Shown: in pieces, positions 47,690 to 59,910 of the stretch
Layout of the letters: each line of letters opens with the position of its first letter
How positions within the stretch are numbered: the first letter of the stretch is position 1
NCBI GenBank assembly: GCA_034440615.1
Contig: JAOTOM010002665.1
Location: 1-64,000, forward strand
DNA from: Ashinkailepas kermadecensis
Lineage: Eukaryota; Arthropoda; Thecostraca; Neolepadidae
Length of the DNA: 64,000 bases
Direction of reading: 5' to 3'
The notes under the pieces: model-generated
What the model was told of the DNA's origin: nothing
Database searches by the model: none
What the model saw: only the letters and a program-made list of their open reading frames with translations
Position numbers and translations under genes: made by a program

Positions 47690-47830
47690 CCGTGGAGTTG
47701 GTGCAGCGGCTGGCCGTGGGTCGGCACGGTGTGCTCCGTCCAGCGGCACAGTGTCGAGATGTCATCCGGAGGCTGTGTGTTCGAACCCAACGGGCTGTGA
47801 AGTCTTTTGTCAATTTGGTGAATGCATCGT
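47690..47830 (+). mobile_element. Possible tRNA-derived SINE
   Basis: GTTCGAACCC (about 47770) is a good B box, and TGGTGCAGCGG about 70 bp upstream resembles an A box. No cloverleaf forms and no second copy was found, so the call is weak. Confidence 0.35.
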
Positions 47831-48222
47831 GCATAAATTAAGTTGGTTCTTCGCGTATGTTTGAATATGCTTGGGTTTGGAAGTATGCATGGCAATGCTC
47901 CTGACAATGGCATCAAACGGTCCATTGGATTGGTGGGGCAATCAGCAGTGCAGACGTCCTTGCAATTCGGTAACAAGACGTCAGGTTGGTGGAGGGCAAA
48001 ATAAGTGACAAACACCGGCTTGTAGTTTATTATTCATTATAGACTTGTTGTATGTCCTCTTTTTCGTACACATTAAACCAGAAATTCGTGTATGACGCAT
48101 TTGTGTAGATGTTGCTACCACCATGGAATATTGTTGTTGACGTCACGCCAGTTATGTTTTATGCTGGTAGATCTGAGCCTCCTTCTTGTGATGAGACCCC
48201 TTCCAAGACGATCTTGGACTCC

Positions 48223-48445
48223 TTGAGCAGGAAAAAGCCCAAGATTCGGCTTGGAGAGGTGCCCGTCTCCAAGCCGAAAGGTTATTAACTCGAGTCCCAC
48301 TTGTTACTACTCTTCGCCAGCAAACAATCGGCGTGAGAGATTGGCCATGTTTTGTGACCCAAAACGCTGTCGCGTCTTAAAACCGATAACCACCACCATA
48401 GGTCTTATGCTGGTAGAGCAGGGCCCTCGTGAGTAGATAAACATA
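48223..48445 (+). mobile_element. tRNA-derived SINE, copy B
   Basis: GGTGCCCGTCTCCAAGCCG and AACTCGAGTCCCAC align with the tRNA-like head of copy A. TACTCTTCGCC, CAATCGGCGTGAGAGATTGG and TCGCGTCTTAAAACC follow in the same order as in A and C. It ends with an ACATAGACATAGAC tail. Confidence 0.75.
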
Positions 48446-48449
48446 GACA

Positions 48450-49765
48450 TAGACAAAAGGAATGTAGACCTACTCGACGGACGCAACTTCATGACATTCG
48501 CCAGGGCCAGCAGGCATCCATGCTTTGTTTCATCACTATTTGATGTGCCCGTAATGCATTCATAAAACTGCGGTCCTGAAATTAGAAAACGCATTAACGT
48601 ATCATAAATATGCTCCTAAAACTCATTCAAGCTGAATTGCAGTTCTAAAATTAGGGCAATGCCATCATTTCCAAACGTATTGCATAGTTAACACTTATCG
48701 TGATATATAGCGCACCTGGTTCTGCAGTTATGCTTTGGCCTCTTGCGGCCGCCAAGGCATCCGATATACGCAGCCGAAATTACAGGGCACATCATATATA
48801 TATATATTCCTTTAGGATATAATACATGTGTCAAATACTGCGGGACAATCAACAGGTGCACGTCGTGGAAGGCAAACAAGTAACAGACAATCACATGGTA
48901 GGTACACAACAAACACTGCACGGTGCGCAATCTCGCACTGTGGCGGGACTATAGTGGATGCTGAGGTGTACACGAACGTCTATGTGCACCATGACTTGGT
49001 GTCGTTATAAATAGTAGATTATTCAACGAAGATACAAGCCAACCAGCACCAATTTAACATAATGTGCAGCGGAGAATGGTTGGAGGTAAGGGTGCTATAA
49101 TCAGCCTCAGGACGAACAGAGGATTGACTTCAGCATGGCTTTAAACAGCATTAGAACTTAAGAACTCCAAGTAAGAGATTGACTATCTGTGGATGATATA
49201 AAATTAAAACTTGGCAAATCTACTCTCAATTGCATGGATCTTCGTTCCAGTACTAGGAGCCTTTACCAAACTCCATGCAAGTCATGCTATAAATTGACTT
49301 TAAGTGCAGCTTTATTCTAACTCGACTGATTCACTTTTACACCGATCAAACCCGGCCAAAAGTAGCATTGAATAAAAATATTCTAACGTTCTTAATTAGC
49401 GCTCCTCAAATACTATTTGGTGTTGCGTTGCACTCATTGCACGTAATTATGAAACCCAAGATCACATCCCAAGCATAAGGGTTCATACCCGATTCTGTAT
49501 GAGCATACTCACATACCTGTCAGTGGTATGGCAACTGAAATTACCGGGGAAAGACACGCAGCATAACAAGACACCACATAAAACACATAAAACAGCGTTG
49601 CGACTACACCACCTACATCTCTATAGAGACAGCAACAGACCGAGGAGCACTTTACTGGCACTCATCATGCAGCTGTCTCTGGCGCGAACTGCTCTCAGGC
49701 TGTGACTCCGGCACATTGTGCTGAGGCTGATCCTCAGGTCGAGCGGCCTGGCACTGAGCTCTGGC
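48450..49765. other. No recognisable gene; possible 3' UTR of the cuticle gene
   Basis: Short ORFs only. A minus-strand AATAAA (plus-strand TTTATT at about 49310) lies about 0.45 kb beyond the cuticle gene stop and could be its polyadenylation signal. Confidence 0.35.
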
Positions 49766-49801
49766 TCACTGAGGCTGCGGCTGCGGCTGCGGCTGCGAGG
49801 C

Positions 49802-51076
49802 CTAGTACTGAGGCTTCGGCTGCGGCTGGGGCTGCGAGGCCTGGTACTGAGGCTGCGGCTGCGGCTGCGGCTGGGGCTGCGAGGCCTGGTACTGAGGCTG
49901 CGGCTGCGGCTGCGGCTGGGGCTGCGAGGCCTGGTACTGAGGCTGCGGCGGCGGCGGCACGTAGGGTCGGGCCTCGCCCTCGTACTGCACCTCGGCCACG
50001 TATCCCGAGTCGCCGTCCACGTAGAAGGTGACGCGCTGCGTCCGGCCATCCGGTAGCAGCACCGAGTAGCCGCCCTTGGCGCTGGAGCCGTCGCGGCTCT
50101 CCTGAGCGCTGAAGTCGTTGCCCGAGTACTCGTCCTTCACAACGTACTCGTACTGGTACTGGGCCGGCTCAGAGTACTGCTGCGGCTGCTGGTACTGCTG
50201 AGGCTGTGGCTTCGGCTGCTGGTATTGCTGGCGCTGCGGCTGAGGCTGTGGCTTCGGCTGCTGGTATTGCTGAGGTTGCGGCTGAGGCTGTGGTTTCGGC
50301 TGCTGGTATTGCTGAGGTTGCGGCTGAGGCTGTGGTTTCGGCTGCTGGTACTGCTGAGGTTGTGGTTTCGGCGGCTGGTACTGCTGAGGCTGTGGTTTCG
50401 GCTGCTGGTACTGCTGAGGCTGTGGCTGAGGCTGCTGCTGTGGCTGCTGGTATTGCTGAGGCTGAGGCTGCGGCTGTGGCTGCGGCTGCGGCTGTGGCTG
50501 CGGCTGCGGCTGCTGGTATTGCTGAGGTTGTGGCTGAGGCTGCGGCTGCGGCTGCTGGTACTGCCGAGGTTGTGGTTTCGGCTGCTGGTACTGCTGAGGC
50601 TGCGGCTGAGGCTGCTGCTGGTACTGCTGAGGCTGTGGTTTCGGCTGCTGATACTGCTGGGGCTGGGCAGCAGCCGCGGCCAGGATGGCAATTATGACGA
50701 GTCCCTGTGAAGAACACGCGTCACTGTTGGTGCAGGCGAAATGGACTTAGAACGTGATCATAATATTTCCATCTTACCCTATATCATACTCATCTACTAT
50801 ATTTCACAACTAAATTATATCATTCGCGCTCTCAAGCACCCGCACCATCTTCTTCTTCCGAAGGACAAAACAAAATGCAGCTGTAGCCGCCATCTACACG
50901 TGATCAGCCGCCATCTACCCACGATCAGCCGCCATCTGCCCACGATCAGCCGCCATCTACCCATAATGTGCACGAATGATCTAAGCCGTTCATCGGGATG
51001 GCATTTCAGTGGTGGCGTCGTCACCGGCCTTCTGCGGTGCGTGCCACGCCGCGGCGCCCACCTTCATGGCCGACAT
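49802..51076 (-). CDS. Cuticle protein with Rebers-Riddiford chitin-binding domain (two exons)
   Basis: Exon 1 (51076-51062) encodes MSAMK and ends AAG|GTGGGC; exon 2 (50704-49802) begins CTTCACAG|GGA. Joined in phase 0 they give the signal peptide MSAMKGLVIIAILAAAAAQ, with the intron splitting it after the first few codons, as is common in arthropod cuticle genes. The 305-residue product is then Q/P/Y-rich (QQYQQPKPQPQQY repeats) to about 50170. One chitin_bind_4 domain follows (YQYEYVVKDEYSGNDF, ESRDGSSAKGGYSVLLPDG, VTFYVDGDSGYVAEV), then a C-terminal Y-Q-A-S-Q-P-Q-P tail. It is expected to be secreted and to bind chitin in the exoskeleton. Other frames across the repeats are open only because of composition. 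The stop is a TAG inside the last tail repeat. Confidence 0.9.
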
Positions 51077-51115
51077 GCCGCTAAGGCGCTGTTGACACAA
51101 CCGGATCCTCGAGTG

Positions 51116-51153
51116 GAGTGATGCCCACCGCTGCTCGGCTGCTTCGCTTTATA
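51116..51153 (-). promoter_or_regulatory. TATA box and initiator of the cuticle gene
   Basis: The minus strand reads GGGTATAAAGCG (TATAAA at 51153-51148). TCACTC, an arthropod initiator-like match, begins about 32 bases downstream at 51121. The ATG follows about 45 bases further on at 51076. Spacing is as expected for a TATA/Inr promoter. Confidence 0.65.
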
Positions 51154-51472
51154 CCCGGCCGCCGAGCCGACTCGCACGCGGGTGTGGCCGCCGCCAATTG
51201 CCGTCATCACCACGTGCAATTCGTGGCCGAGAAACAATTACTGGTCAGATTCTGGGTCAGCACTTACACAACGCAGCGGGCGCAAGCGGGCGGCGGTGCG
51301 CTCGAGAGGTCCATGCAAACTCGTCGATGGGTCAGTGGGCACTGGGCGGTTGCCATGGCGACGAGGTGAGGCGTCGGCAGGAGCGGTGCGGAGGGAAGGA
51401 GACGGACGGTGGCCGGCAGACTCAAGCTGTCGCGAATCATCCGTCCCGTGCTGTGTCCCAAGGCAGTGCAAG

Positions 51473-51765
51473 TTGTGCCGGGCAGCTGTAGGAGACGAAT
51501 GGCAACCGTGTGTGCTCTTTAACGACAACTTGAGCCGGCCAGTTCTGGCAGATGAGAATGGACCGTATGTGCTCTCAACGACTACAAGTGCCTGGCCGCT
51601 TCGGCAGACGAGTGTTAACCGTATGTGTTCTCTGACGACAAATTGTGCCGGGCAGCTATGGGAGACGAGTATCGGGCATGTGTGCCCTCTAACGACAAAT
51701 TGTGTCGGCAGTTATAGGAGATTAGAATCAGCCGTGTGTGCTATCTAACGACAAATTATCCTCGT
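51473..51765. repeat. Degenerate tandem repeat of about 57-60 bp, five copies
   Basis: Units contain GTGCCGGGCAGCT, GGAGACGA and GTGTGCTCT.TAACGACAA. They lie upstream of the cuticle gene promoter, beginning about 320 bp from the TATA box. The following 51770-52660 has only G and T homopolymer runs and no gene. Confidence 0.75.
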
Positions 51766-52666
51766 CACTCTTCACTGGCGTTCAGTCGTTTCCCAGCAGG
51801 AGTGCTGACAAGGCCGGCGAGGCAAGCTGAGAGAGGTGCGCACGGTCTCAGGCCGCCGGACGCTAGCAATACAAGGTCAGATAAGCGAAGATCAATTAAG
51901 CGCGTTTCTCACCCTCCTTGCCGTGGCCACGACAAACAAACAAACAAGCATTTGTGGTGACATGCCCGGTTCGATATGACGGAGACATTGACGCAGCCAC
52001 CGAGGGGTGGGGGGGGGGGGGGGATTGACATGGGGTAATTCCCCCTCAATCCCAAAATTTTAACATTAACTCTATAACGTTGCATATAAAATTATTCATT
52101 GAAAATCGTTTTGCCTCCTTACCCATGCAACGTGCCGCTGCCCATACCATCCTTCGATGACAAATTCTTCTGAATGCTTTTCTCGTCAACGTTTTGCTTC
52201 CCCTGCCAATCTTAAAGTGAATTTCTTCGTAATGCCTCTCCCATGAACTATGTTCGACATAGTTGAGATTTTAGTAGGAACAGGAGTGGATTCAAGAATT
52301 TTGATCGCGAAGCACTTGTGCGGACGGGCGCTGTTCCACTTGAGGGACGCCTCTGATAATATTTCAAAGGGAGTGGCTTGGTGCACTCGAGTGTCCCTAA
52401 AAATGGGCGCCTTTTATTCCCAGGGGGGGGATGCCTTCGGCTGAAAACATCAAGGGAATCCATCCAAGAGTACCTTTGGGGCGCCTTTTTCCAGTCAGAG
52501 GGACGCCGAATCTTCATGGATGCGGGAGTGGAGAACACATGCCCTCTGTACTTCTCTGTTCAATACGCTCCCGAGTACACATAGATACATGCGGTGCGAA
52601 TATTTTAATTTCCACAAAATCTAATTGACTCGAAATCGGTCTGTATTGCGTATTGCGAGACGTTAA

Positions 52667-53488
52667 CCCGCGCTGTCTCAGGGGGGGTTCATATGCGTCC
52701 CCCCACCCCCTAGGGTTTTCCGGGGATAGTGAAAGAACGGCGCGCGGCAGCGCGCCGAAATTTGGCATACCTTTTCCCACATCAATTCGGCATGTTGTGT
52801 CAAAATCTTGAGGTCAGGTCATCTGGGGTCAACGGGTTAGTCAAGGTCAAGTGAGGTCACCTCCAGAAAAGTTCAACCAGTCGTCACGCTTTAACGGATA
52901 AATATATTTGAATGAAACTTTCAGCGTTTGCTTATCTTTAAGGATAAAACAAAACGCACCAGAGGATTTTGTTCCGTTTTTGAATACTTATTAGTTTTGC
53001 ATATTTGTCCATCAGAGCTAAAATAGAAGATTCTGGCTAAAGTAAGCATTTTTTTAGAACAAAGATGACTTCGAACAACGTTTTTCGGTCGCTCTACCCA
53101 TTATAAAAATAAAAATGAGAGAAAATTGAAAACTCAAAACTGTGAAATTTCACCCAAGAAAATTGACTTTTGGGTGCGCAAAAATTGTATGGCCATGGCC
53201 GATTTCGCCTTCCTTTTCTGATTCCAAATATATTTTTTTTAATCTCCCCCGAATGAACTCCCTAGAGCCAAAAACATGATGTAAGTCGTGAAAACCTAGA
53301 CCCCCTAGTGACGTCACTTTTGGGGGATACAAAATTTGGGGTGGTGCTGGGCCCTACTCGTCGAGCGCTTTCCGTTCACACCCCTTTCGTTTTCGTGCGA
53401 CGCTTAGTTTGGAGATTAGAGGGGGGTTGTATGACCCCCCCCCCTCCCGAGACGGGGTGTGAGGATATGACCGGAAAGGCGGGGAGGG
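52667..53488. mobile_element. Dispersed 0.8-kb repeat, copy 2, with TTAA flanks
   Basis: Matches 15575-16354 along its length. This copy is flanked by TTAA on both sides (52663-52666 and 53489-53492), with ends CCCGCGCTGT and (reverse complement) CCCTCCCCGC. TTAA target sites and CCC ends are features of piggyBac elements, but the inverted repeat is short and imperfect. Copy 1 keeps only the right-hand TTAA. No transposase is present. Confidence 0.6.
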
Positions 53489-53492
53489 TTAA

Positions 53493-54428
53493 GTGGTATG
53501 TACGGGGAAAAGTAGCGTGGTCCTGGATACAAAATTATCTGACGATCCTAGCTATAGCACCGCGGCAGCCAGCCTACCCGCTCGCAAAGTGTATGGAATC
53601 AATCGTACAGGGCATAAGTTATAAGGTAGGATATTTTGCACTCACAAAAAAGAAAATCAACTGAGCTGACGGCTTTTCATGCATGGTGAGCCATTTGTCA
53701 AAATAGCCGGCGTGTTCGTGGGCCCCTCTTGGGCTGGTCGGCATAGGGCAGTGTGCCATTTAAAAAGCCCAGCTGCTGCTTCTCAGTAACCAGCAGCGTA
53801 AATCCTTAACCAGCGGTGGAGCGTGGCTGATGGACATTCTGCCTACTACATGCATCTATTCGTCTGTGTGGATCTCAAAGTGAAATTTGCTCTTCAGGTT
53901 TTCTCGAAGGTATCAAATGCCATTTACCACCGTCCGAGGTGTATTTCGGTCCGAGTTGTATTTCCGTCCGAGGTGTGTTAGAAATAGAAGAATTGGCTAC
54001 ATGTGGGGGCTATTTCAGGGGTGCAACTTCCCATAATTTTTAGGGAGCGGACTTTCCCCATCTCCCAATGTTGCTGAGGCTTAGCATGGGATCTAAGATC
54101 ATTGACTAGAAATATTGACATGAAAACCCATTTGTCCTCGTTCCCATCCCAAAATAAATATAGAAGACTTCCACCTCTGGGCTATTTATTCCGTAACAAT
54201 CATGTATTTAACCTGGCCGGCACGATGCTGCTTAGCACAAGATGTTGCTGGGAATGGTGCACTCAAAGTAATGCCAAATATTCCGACAGCAATCTGTTAA
54301 CGACTTCAGTATTCATGTTATATATAATGCTCCGTACGCTTCGAGCCCGCTTACAAAGTTAGCTGATTTTTGCCCCTGCATTGTTATCAAAGCGCATTCT
54401 ATTCTCGCTAGCAGGTAGTCAAGTTGTA
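53493..54428. other. No recognisable gene
   Basis: Short ORFs only; TCCGAG(G/T)TGTATTTC is repeated at about 53933-53975. No other structure was recognised. Confidence 0.45.
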
Positions 54429-54943
54429 CAAGTTGTCAGGGGTGTCGATTTGTATCCTTTTGTGGGGGCCCATGGCCCCCAATGTTGATCTTGGCCCCCC
54501 AATGTTGATTTGGGCCCCCATAACCTATGCTATTTTATGCTGTTAAGAAAGCTAAAGAGAAAATGGAAAATCACCATGCTAAGTAGAAACATTGATGTTA
54601 ACCAGCACATTTGGTACTGAAAAGAAACAGATTTGGATTAGATAGTGGACTGACCCTCCACCTTTTGCTGAAAAATGTAAAATTATGTGTAAAAACAAAT
54701 GAAATAGCTGGAATTCCCTCCACTGTGGAAGTACAGCTTACATCATAAAATGTTGAGATTAGCGATGCTGATGCATTTTAAACCATATTGTCTGAAGAAA
54801 ATCTACTAAGCAACTAAACAACAATTGCATGGTCTACTGATTTTCTGAGATCCGAAAATATAGTGGGCTAAATCCGATGTTTTGGGGGTCTGTGCATTGG
54901 CACTCCCCCAATGTTTTTCAAAAATCGACGCCCTGCAAGTTGT
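54429..54943. mobile_element. hAT-type MITE, 499 bp (54437-54935)
   Basis: Left end CAGGGGTGTCGATTTG and right end (reverse complement) CAGGGCGTCGATTTTTG form inverted repeats. CAAGTTGT flanks both sides (54429-54436 and 54936-54943). CAGGGGTG is a classic hAT terminus. The interior is non-coding with repeated CCCCCAATGTTGAT near the left end. Confidence 0.85.
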
Positions 54944-55850
54944 CAAGTTGTACCTGCAGCGGTGCCTGGCTTAACATCGTTTGAGCCCAAGCTTTCGGCA
55001 CAGCCAGAACGCTGACTGGCTCTTTTTTGTCGTTCCCACATGCTGTTCTATGTTACACCTATTGGTACATACCTTCATTCCCACCAGTATGTCATGTAAG
55101 CTTACGTCAGATGCGAAGCTGGAGGTCGAGCAGGCTGGGGAGCGCCCGACCTAAAAAAAATGGCGTAAGAACTGCATTGCTACTCATGCGTTGTTTCGAT
55201 ATCTTCGATCAATGTTCAGGACTGAAATACATTTTTCCTCCTTCGCGAGCTGCCTGCATTGTGTATTTTTGCATAAACAGTTACACACTAACTGGCAAAA
55301 TCTGCACTATAAATCGTATGTTATCATAGTAATATTGTACTTGTAGACACCCATATCTTCTCGTATGCTGTTGCATCATGTGCTGGCTCCATATATTTTT
55401 GCAAGTTTTCAACAAATCAAAGCACCAGGTCGGGCCGGCCCGACCTGCTTTAATTGGCTGGACCTCTCAACAGCGCCAAAAATGGAGCTGCTATTGTCCT
55501 TAGCCAAGGATGTAGCCAAGGGCAGACGACCGGGACGATCGCCGCCCAACCTTCCCCGTTCGATGTTGGTGAAGGGCCTCCGAGCAGTGTATTTTTTAAC
55601 GTTTAAAAATCCAGCAATCTCAACATAAATTCGTATCAAATCAAATGAGTTTGTTTTATATCATGAGGGGATTGAGGTCACATGTGCCGACTCAGCCAAC
55701 TTACAAAAGTACCTTTGCGCATTTATGTGTGCGACCTTACCAAGGAGGCTCGGTATAAAGGAGGTATGTACGGAACTATTGACGGCTAATCGGGTTCCAA
55801 ACAGATGTGACCCGCAAGCAAGATGAGGCTGAAAAAGCAACGCCGAGTAG
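54944..55850. other. No recognisable gene
   Basis: A palindromic AGGTCGGGCCGGCCCGACCT lies at about 55427-55446. Otherwise only short ORFs. Confidence 0.4.
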
Positions 55851-55854
55851 AAAC

Positions 55855-56180
55855 GAAGGGCCAGGGCCCAGCCAGGATCAAAGGGCCACCACAGAAAGAT
55901 TCACTGAGCTGAGCCGGATGGACGGGGCCGCAAGCAGGATCGCATGGACCTCTGTGGGGCCTCGAGTAGGATCAAATTGGCTCTAAGTGGGATCGGAGGG
56001 TCCCGAGCTAGAACCGAAGGGAACCTGGATGGGATTAACTAGCCCCCGAGCGGGGCCGAAGGACCCCAAGCTGTATCGAAGGGCCCCCGAGCAAGATCCA
56101 TGGAATCGAGCAGGATTGAACGGGACCATGCTAAGTCTCAGATCCAAGAGACCCAGAGCAAATTCGAAGGGCTTCCGTGA
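55855..56180. repeat. Degenerate GGGCC-phrase repeats of about 30 bp
   Basis: Phrases such as GAGCAGGATCGAAGGGCCCC recur about ten times with many changes. In inverted sense they resemble the field at 23.7-25.4 kb. Confidence 0.6.
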
Positions 56181-56989
56181 CTATCAACATCATTTTGCGG
56201 CAGTCCATTCTGCACTTTCTGCTGAACATTTTCCCTGACTTTATTTTAGGTCACTGGCCGTGACGTCATCAAGGAGATCCGGTGCTCGGCTTGTCGCTCA
56301 GAATTTGACATTCCAGACCCTGATCCAGTTGATCGGTTCAGCTGCGGCATGTTAGGATGTCAAAATTCGTGTTTGAGAGAGAAAGGAGGTTAATGTAATG
56401 TAAATTCCAATATTATGCATCATCTAAAACGTGCATGGTGCAGGACTATGGACCGCCATTTCAATCAGATTCAGATAGGAGGCGTAAAGCGACGCCACAC
56501 CCCACTCCCAGCCACTTGTGTTCGGCCAAGATCCAAGTCAGTGCCGGTTAAGAGTTCAAACAACCTCCATTGTGCGTCGAATTTCCTATCAAGATGCACG
56601 ATGTTGGTGTAAAAACACGACAAAACCGTCGAAGTTGCATCAGACGGTGCCGAGACGATTATGGCCAGCCCTAAATAAAACCAACGTTAACCAACTGCTC
56701 TCGCTCGAGGTGCGCCATTATGCAACGAGAGTTGCCACTGGCTACGCCATTATCCCATGAAAAACACGAGCCAGCCCATGAGTGCCCGCCGATTACGCCC
56801 CACGTGCTAATTGGGCGGCGGCAGCCACCCTGTGCCCCTGCTCCGGCTGGCGACTATCCTCTGTCGCGGCCAGCTGATCGATGTCATCAGAATCGCTTGA
56901 CGACATGCAACAGCTGACTAAGAACTTGCGGGCGGTGGGCGTGTGAAGCCTGTCTCCAACTGGCTGCATTTCTCCCGGCGCGCGGTGAC

Positions 56990-57430
56990 GAATGACACAG
57001 GGCGTTACCGAGCCGAGGAGAAGCTCAGCAGCGCCGCCGGACCCGCACGAGCTAGCCGACCGACCGCCGCAGCGGCGTGAGGGAGTGATTCGCTCAGCCG
57101 GCAAGGCCACCAAACGCATGACGCTCTTGGAGCGGGCGGGAGCCCCGCTCGGCGCCACCCGCCGCGCTGCCGACAGCAGGCCAGTGTGACGTCACAGCGT
57201 GACGTCAGCGGCGCCGCAGGGTGGCGTCCGGCCGGCGGGGGGCGGGGGGCAGGGGGCAGGGCAGCGGCGGCGGCGGCGCGCGTGGCGCAAACCCGGCCGG
57301 CGGCGCGGAGCCGGGGCCGGGGCCGAGCCGGGCGCCGGCCGCGCTCAGCACGCGTTGTGCAAGCCGGCGGCCCGCCGGGGCAGCGCGGGGCCGCACTGTC
57401 CTTTCACACGGCCGTGCACGGCGTCTGGTG
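56990..57430. promoter_or_regulatory. CpG island-like block with two CRE palindromes
   Basis: GC- and CpG-rich sequence between AT-rich flanks. TGACGTCA occurs at 57187-57194 and 57200-57207, 13 bp apart start to start, the full palindromic CREB/ATF site. No TATA box or gene could be assigned in either direction; promoter function is inferred. Confidence 0.45.
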
Positions 57431-57814
57431 AAATGTCGAGCACCGACTGTCCCGCAGAGGAGGCTAGGGTGGGTCAGGCGGCCAGGCGCTCAATGAATCG
57501 CGAACACGGTCGCCCGACGACATGTTCTCGCCTGGGGATAGCAATGCAAGGCCCATAAGCCAACTCTATTCGTGTGATTCATCGTTGCGGTTAGGGGTAT
57601 GCCGTATTTAATAAGCATATCCACTTAAGGCAAATCAGAGAAGAATACAAATGGTACAAGGTAGTGCTACACGGCACACGGCTGAGGCCTTAGCATAATA
57701 TTGAGGTGCAATAATTAATATGTCTCGTTTTGGATAATGCATACTCCTATAAAGTAAACAATGTTTGTACGATATCCGGTCGTATCGTTGCACCAATATA
57801 TATGTATATATATA

Positions 57815-58413
57815 CAGTAGCGCAGCCAGGGGGGGGGGGCAAGGGGCCATGGCCCCCCCCCCGAAATTTTTTTGGGGCCCGCTCCGAGCCAGGGGCCCGC
57901 GAAGCGGGCCCTGTGGGCCCCTATCAGCCTGGCTAGGGGCCCGCGAAGCGGATCTGTGGCTCGAATCAGGGGCCCTTTGAACCAACTGAAAATCTGGGGG
58001 CCCGTTTTAACCAGGGCCCGCCTCGAACCGGGGCCCATTTTGATTCAGGGGCCCGCATTGAACCAATAGCCCGCTTAGAACCAGGGGCGCGCTTCAACTT
58101 GGGGCCCTGTCTTGAACCAGGGGCTCTCTGGAACCAGGGCCCGCCTCGAACCGGGCCCACTTTGATCCAGGGGTCCGCATTGAACCAATAGCCCGCTTAG
58201 AACCAGGGGCCCGCTTTTACCTGGGGCCCGCCTCGAACCGCTAAAACCGGAAAAGTGCTTTTATTTCTGCGAAGTTTTACAAACATAGGGGCCCGCTCAA
58301 AAGTAAGTGCATGTTTTCCGCAGACTTTTTAAAAACATGAGGGGGGGCCCGCTTGCGAGGGGGCCCGCTCTCCATCCCTGCCCCCCCGAACTGAAATCCT
58401 GGTTGCGCCACTG
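57815..58413. mobile_element. DNA transposon-like element, 599 bp, in a (TA)n tract
   Basis: Inverted ends CAGTAGCGCAGCCAGG and (reverse complement) CAGTGGCGCAACCAGG match at 14 of 16. The flanks are TATATA on both sides, but the host sequence is a TA repeat, so target duplication length cannot be read. The interior is built of repeated GGGGCCCGC and GAACCAGG phrases. Confidence 0.75.
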
Positions 58414-58605
<192 letters not shown>

Positions 58606-58992
58606 CACTGTTGGTTGAACACGACAGCTTGTTCTGCATTGATTAGTTTTTTATGTATGTTTTCGATATGTCGCACATTCGCTTTCACTTGAGAGTCGAG
58701 CTAATGGACTATTTCACCGAATGAGATCATCAAAGCTGTCAGTTATGGTTTCCATCTATATTTAAATACAACGTTTCGATCAGCATAGATCATCATCATG
58801 GCTACATTATAGGTGACATGGCTGGATGGGGTCAAAGTTATGACAAGTAAAACAAGTGGGCAAGTGCAAAAAAAACATTTCACGGGATAAAAATTATTCA
58901 AGCATTCACATGGCACTTTCAGCGTCAAGTCCAGGAATCCGATTAGAAGCAACAGTACACGCACGTACTCAGAAAAAGGCACGCGTTACACT

Positions 58993-59910
58993 TCACTCAT
59001 AATCGTAAAGAGCTAGTGCAGAGGTCATCTTGCACTGTATGTTTATTACCGGCAAGGCATCCTTGATGAGAACAGCCTCATGTACCGGCAAGCGTCTTCT
59101 ATCAGAACATCTTACAAGAATCTCTGTATTAGAGACTAGATTAGCACGTGTGATGGAGGCCTTGTGTTCGTCCCTATAGTGTTCTTTGGGCCCACCACTT
59201 TGTAAGTGCATGGTGAGCCTTCTACTGAGCGTCGTTGTAGTATGGCCAACGTAGCATACTGGACGGGTTGCGCAGTCCCCGTGTGGGCAAGTAAATTTGT
59301 ATACTACATTGACCTGCTTTAACGGCTCAGTTTCACGCTTATTCCTCATGATCAATGATGACGTTTTTGGACTTTGATAATAAATCGTAAGTGATACTTT
59401 CTCACCAACTACTTTAGGTCTACAACTGGCTTGAACAATTTTCTTTATGGCACGCTCATCATGTTTCCAGGCAGAAGTCATGATGTTTTGATCGTCGTCT
59501 TGTTTTTGCAGATATTTGGTTATGATGTCCTTACATGTGGCGTCAAAGTCTCTGTTACTATATCCATTGTTAACAAGAAGCTGGCGGACTCTCTGTAGCC
59601 CCTGATCAAGGAGTTCCCAGGAAGAGCAGTTCTTTACTGCCCTACCGACGTATGCCCGGATGATACCTTTTTTATAGCGGTCTCCTTTTTTATAGCGGTC
59701 TGGGCACTCACTGGCCGCATTCATGCAACAGCCGGCATCCGTCGCCTTCCTGTAAACATCTGTGACGAAATGGTCACCTGCGGATTGTACTATGACGTCA
59801 AGAAAAGGTAGCCTGGCTTGAACACTAAGTTCTTTTGTGAATTTCAGACCAGAGATCTCCTCTAGCCTGAGTCTGATAGTCTCAAGGACTTCTTCCCTAC
59901 CCACACCCAA
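58993..59910 (-). mobile_element. Penelope-like element, RT C-terminus and GIY-YIG endonuclease
   Basis: The minus-strand ORF reads LEEISGLKFTKEL then RLPFLDVIVQ and FVTDVYRKATDAG, matching the Penelope RT thumb and connector region. VVYKFTCPHGDC, CYVGHTTTTLSRRLTMHL and HEAVLIKDALPVIN follow, matching a GIY-YIG-type endonuclease. The stop is at 58993. The N-terminal RT core is missing: homology ends near 59905, where low-complexity A/C sequence begins. A tandem DRYKKG DRYKKG (18-bp duplication near 59672-59700) lies in the connector. The copy is open but truncated. Confidence 0.85.

Noticed and set aside
53308..53492. Conserved ORF shared with 16174-16357
   Set aside because: The similarity is explained by the shared dispersed repeat; the surrounding non-coding repeat is equally conserved.
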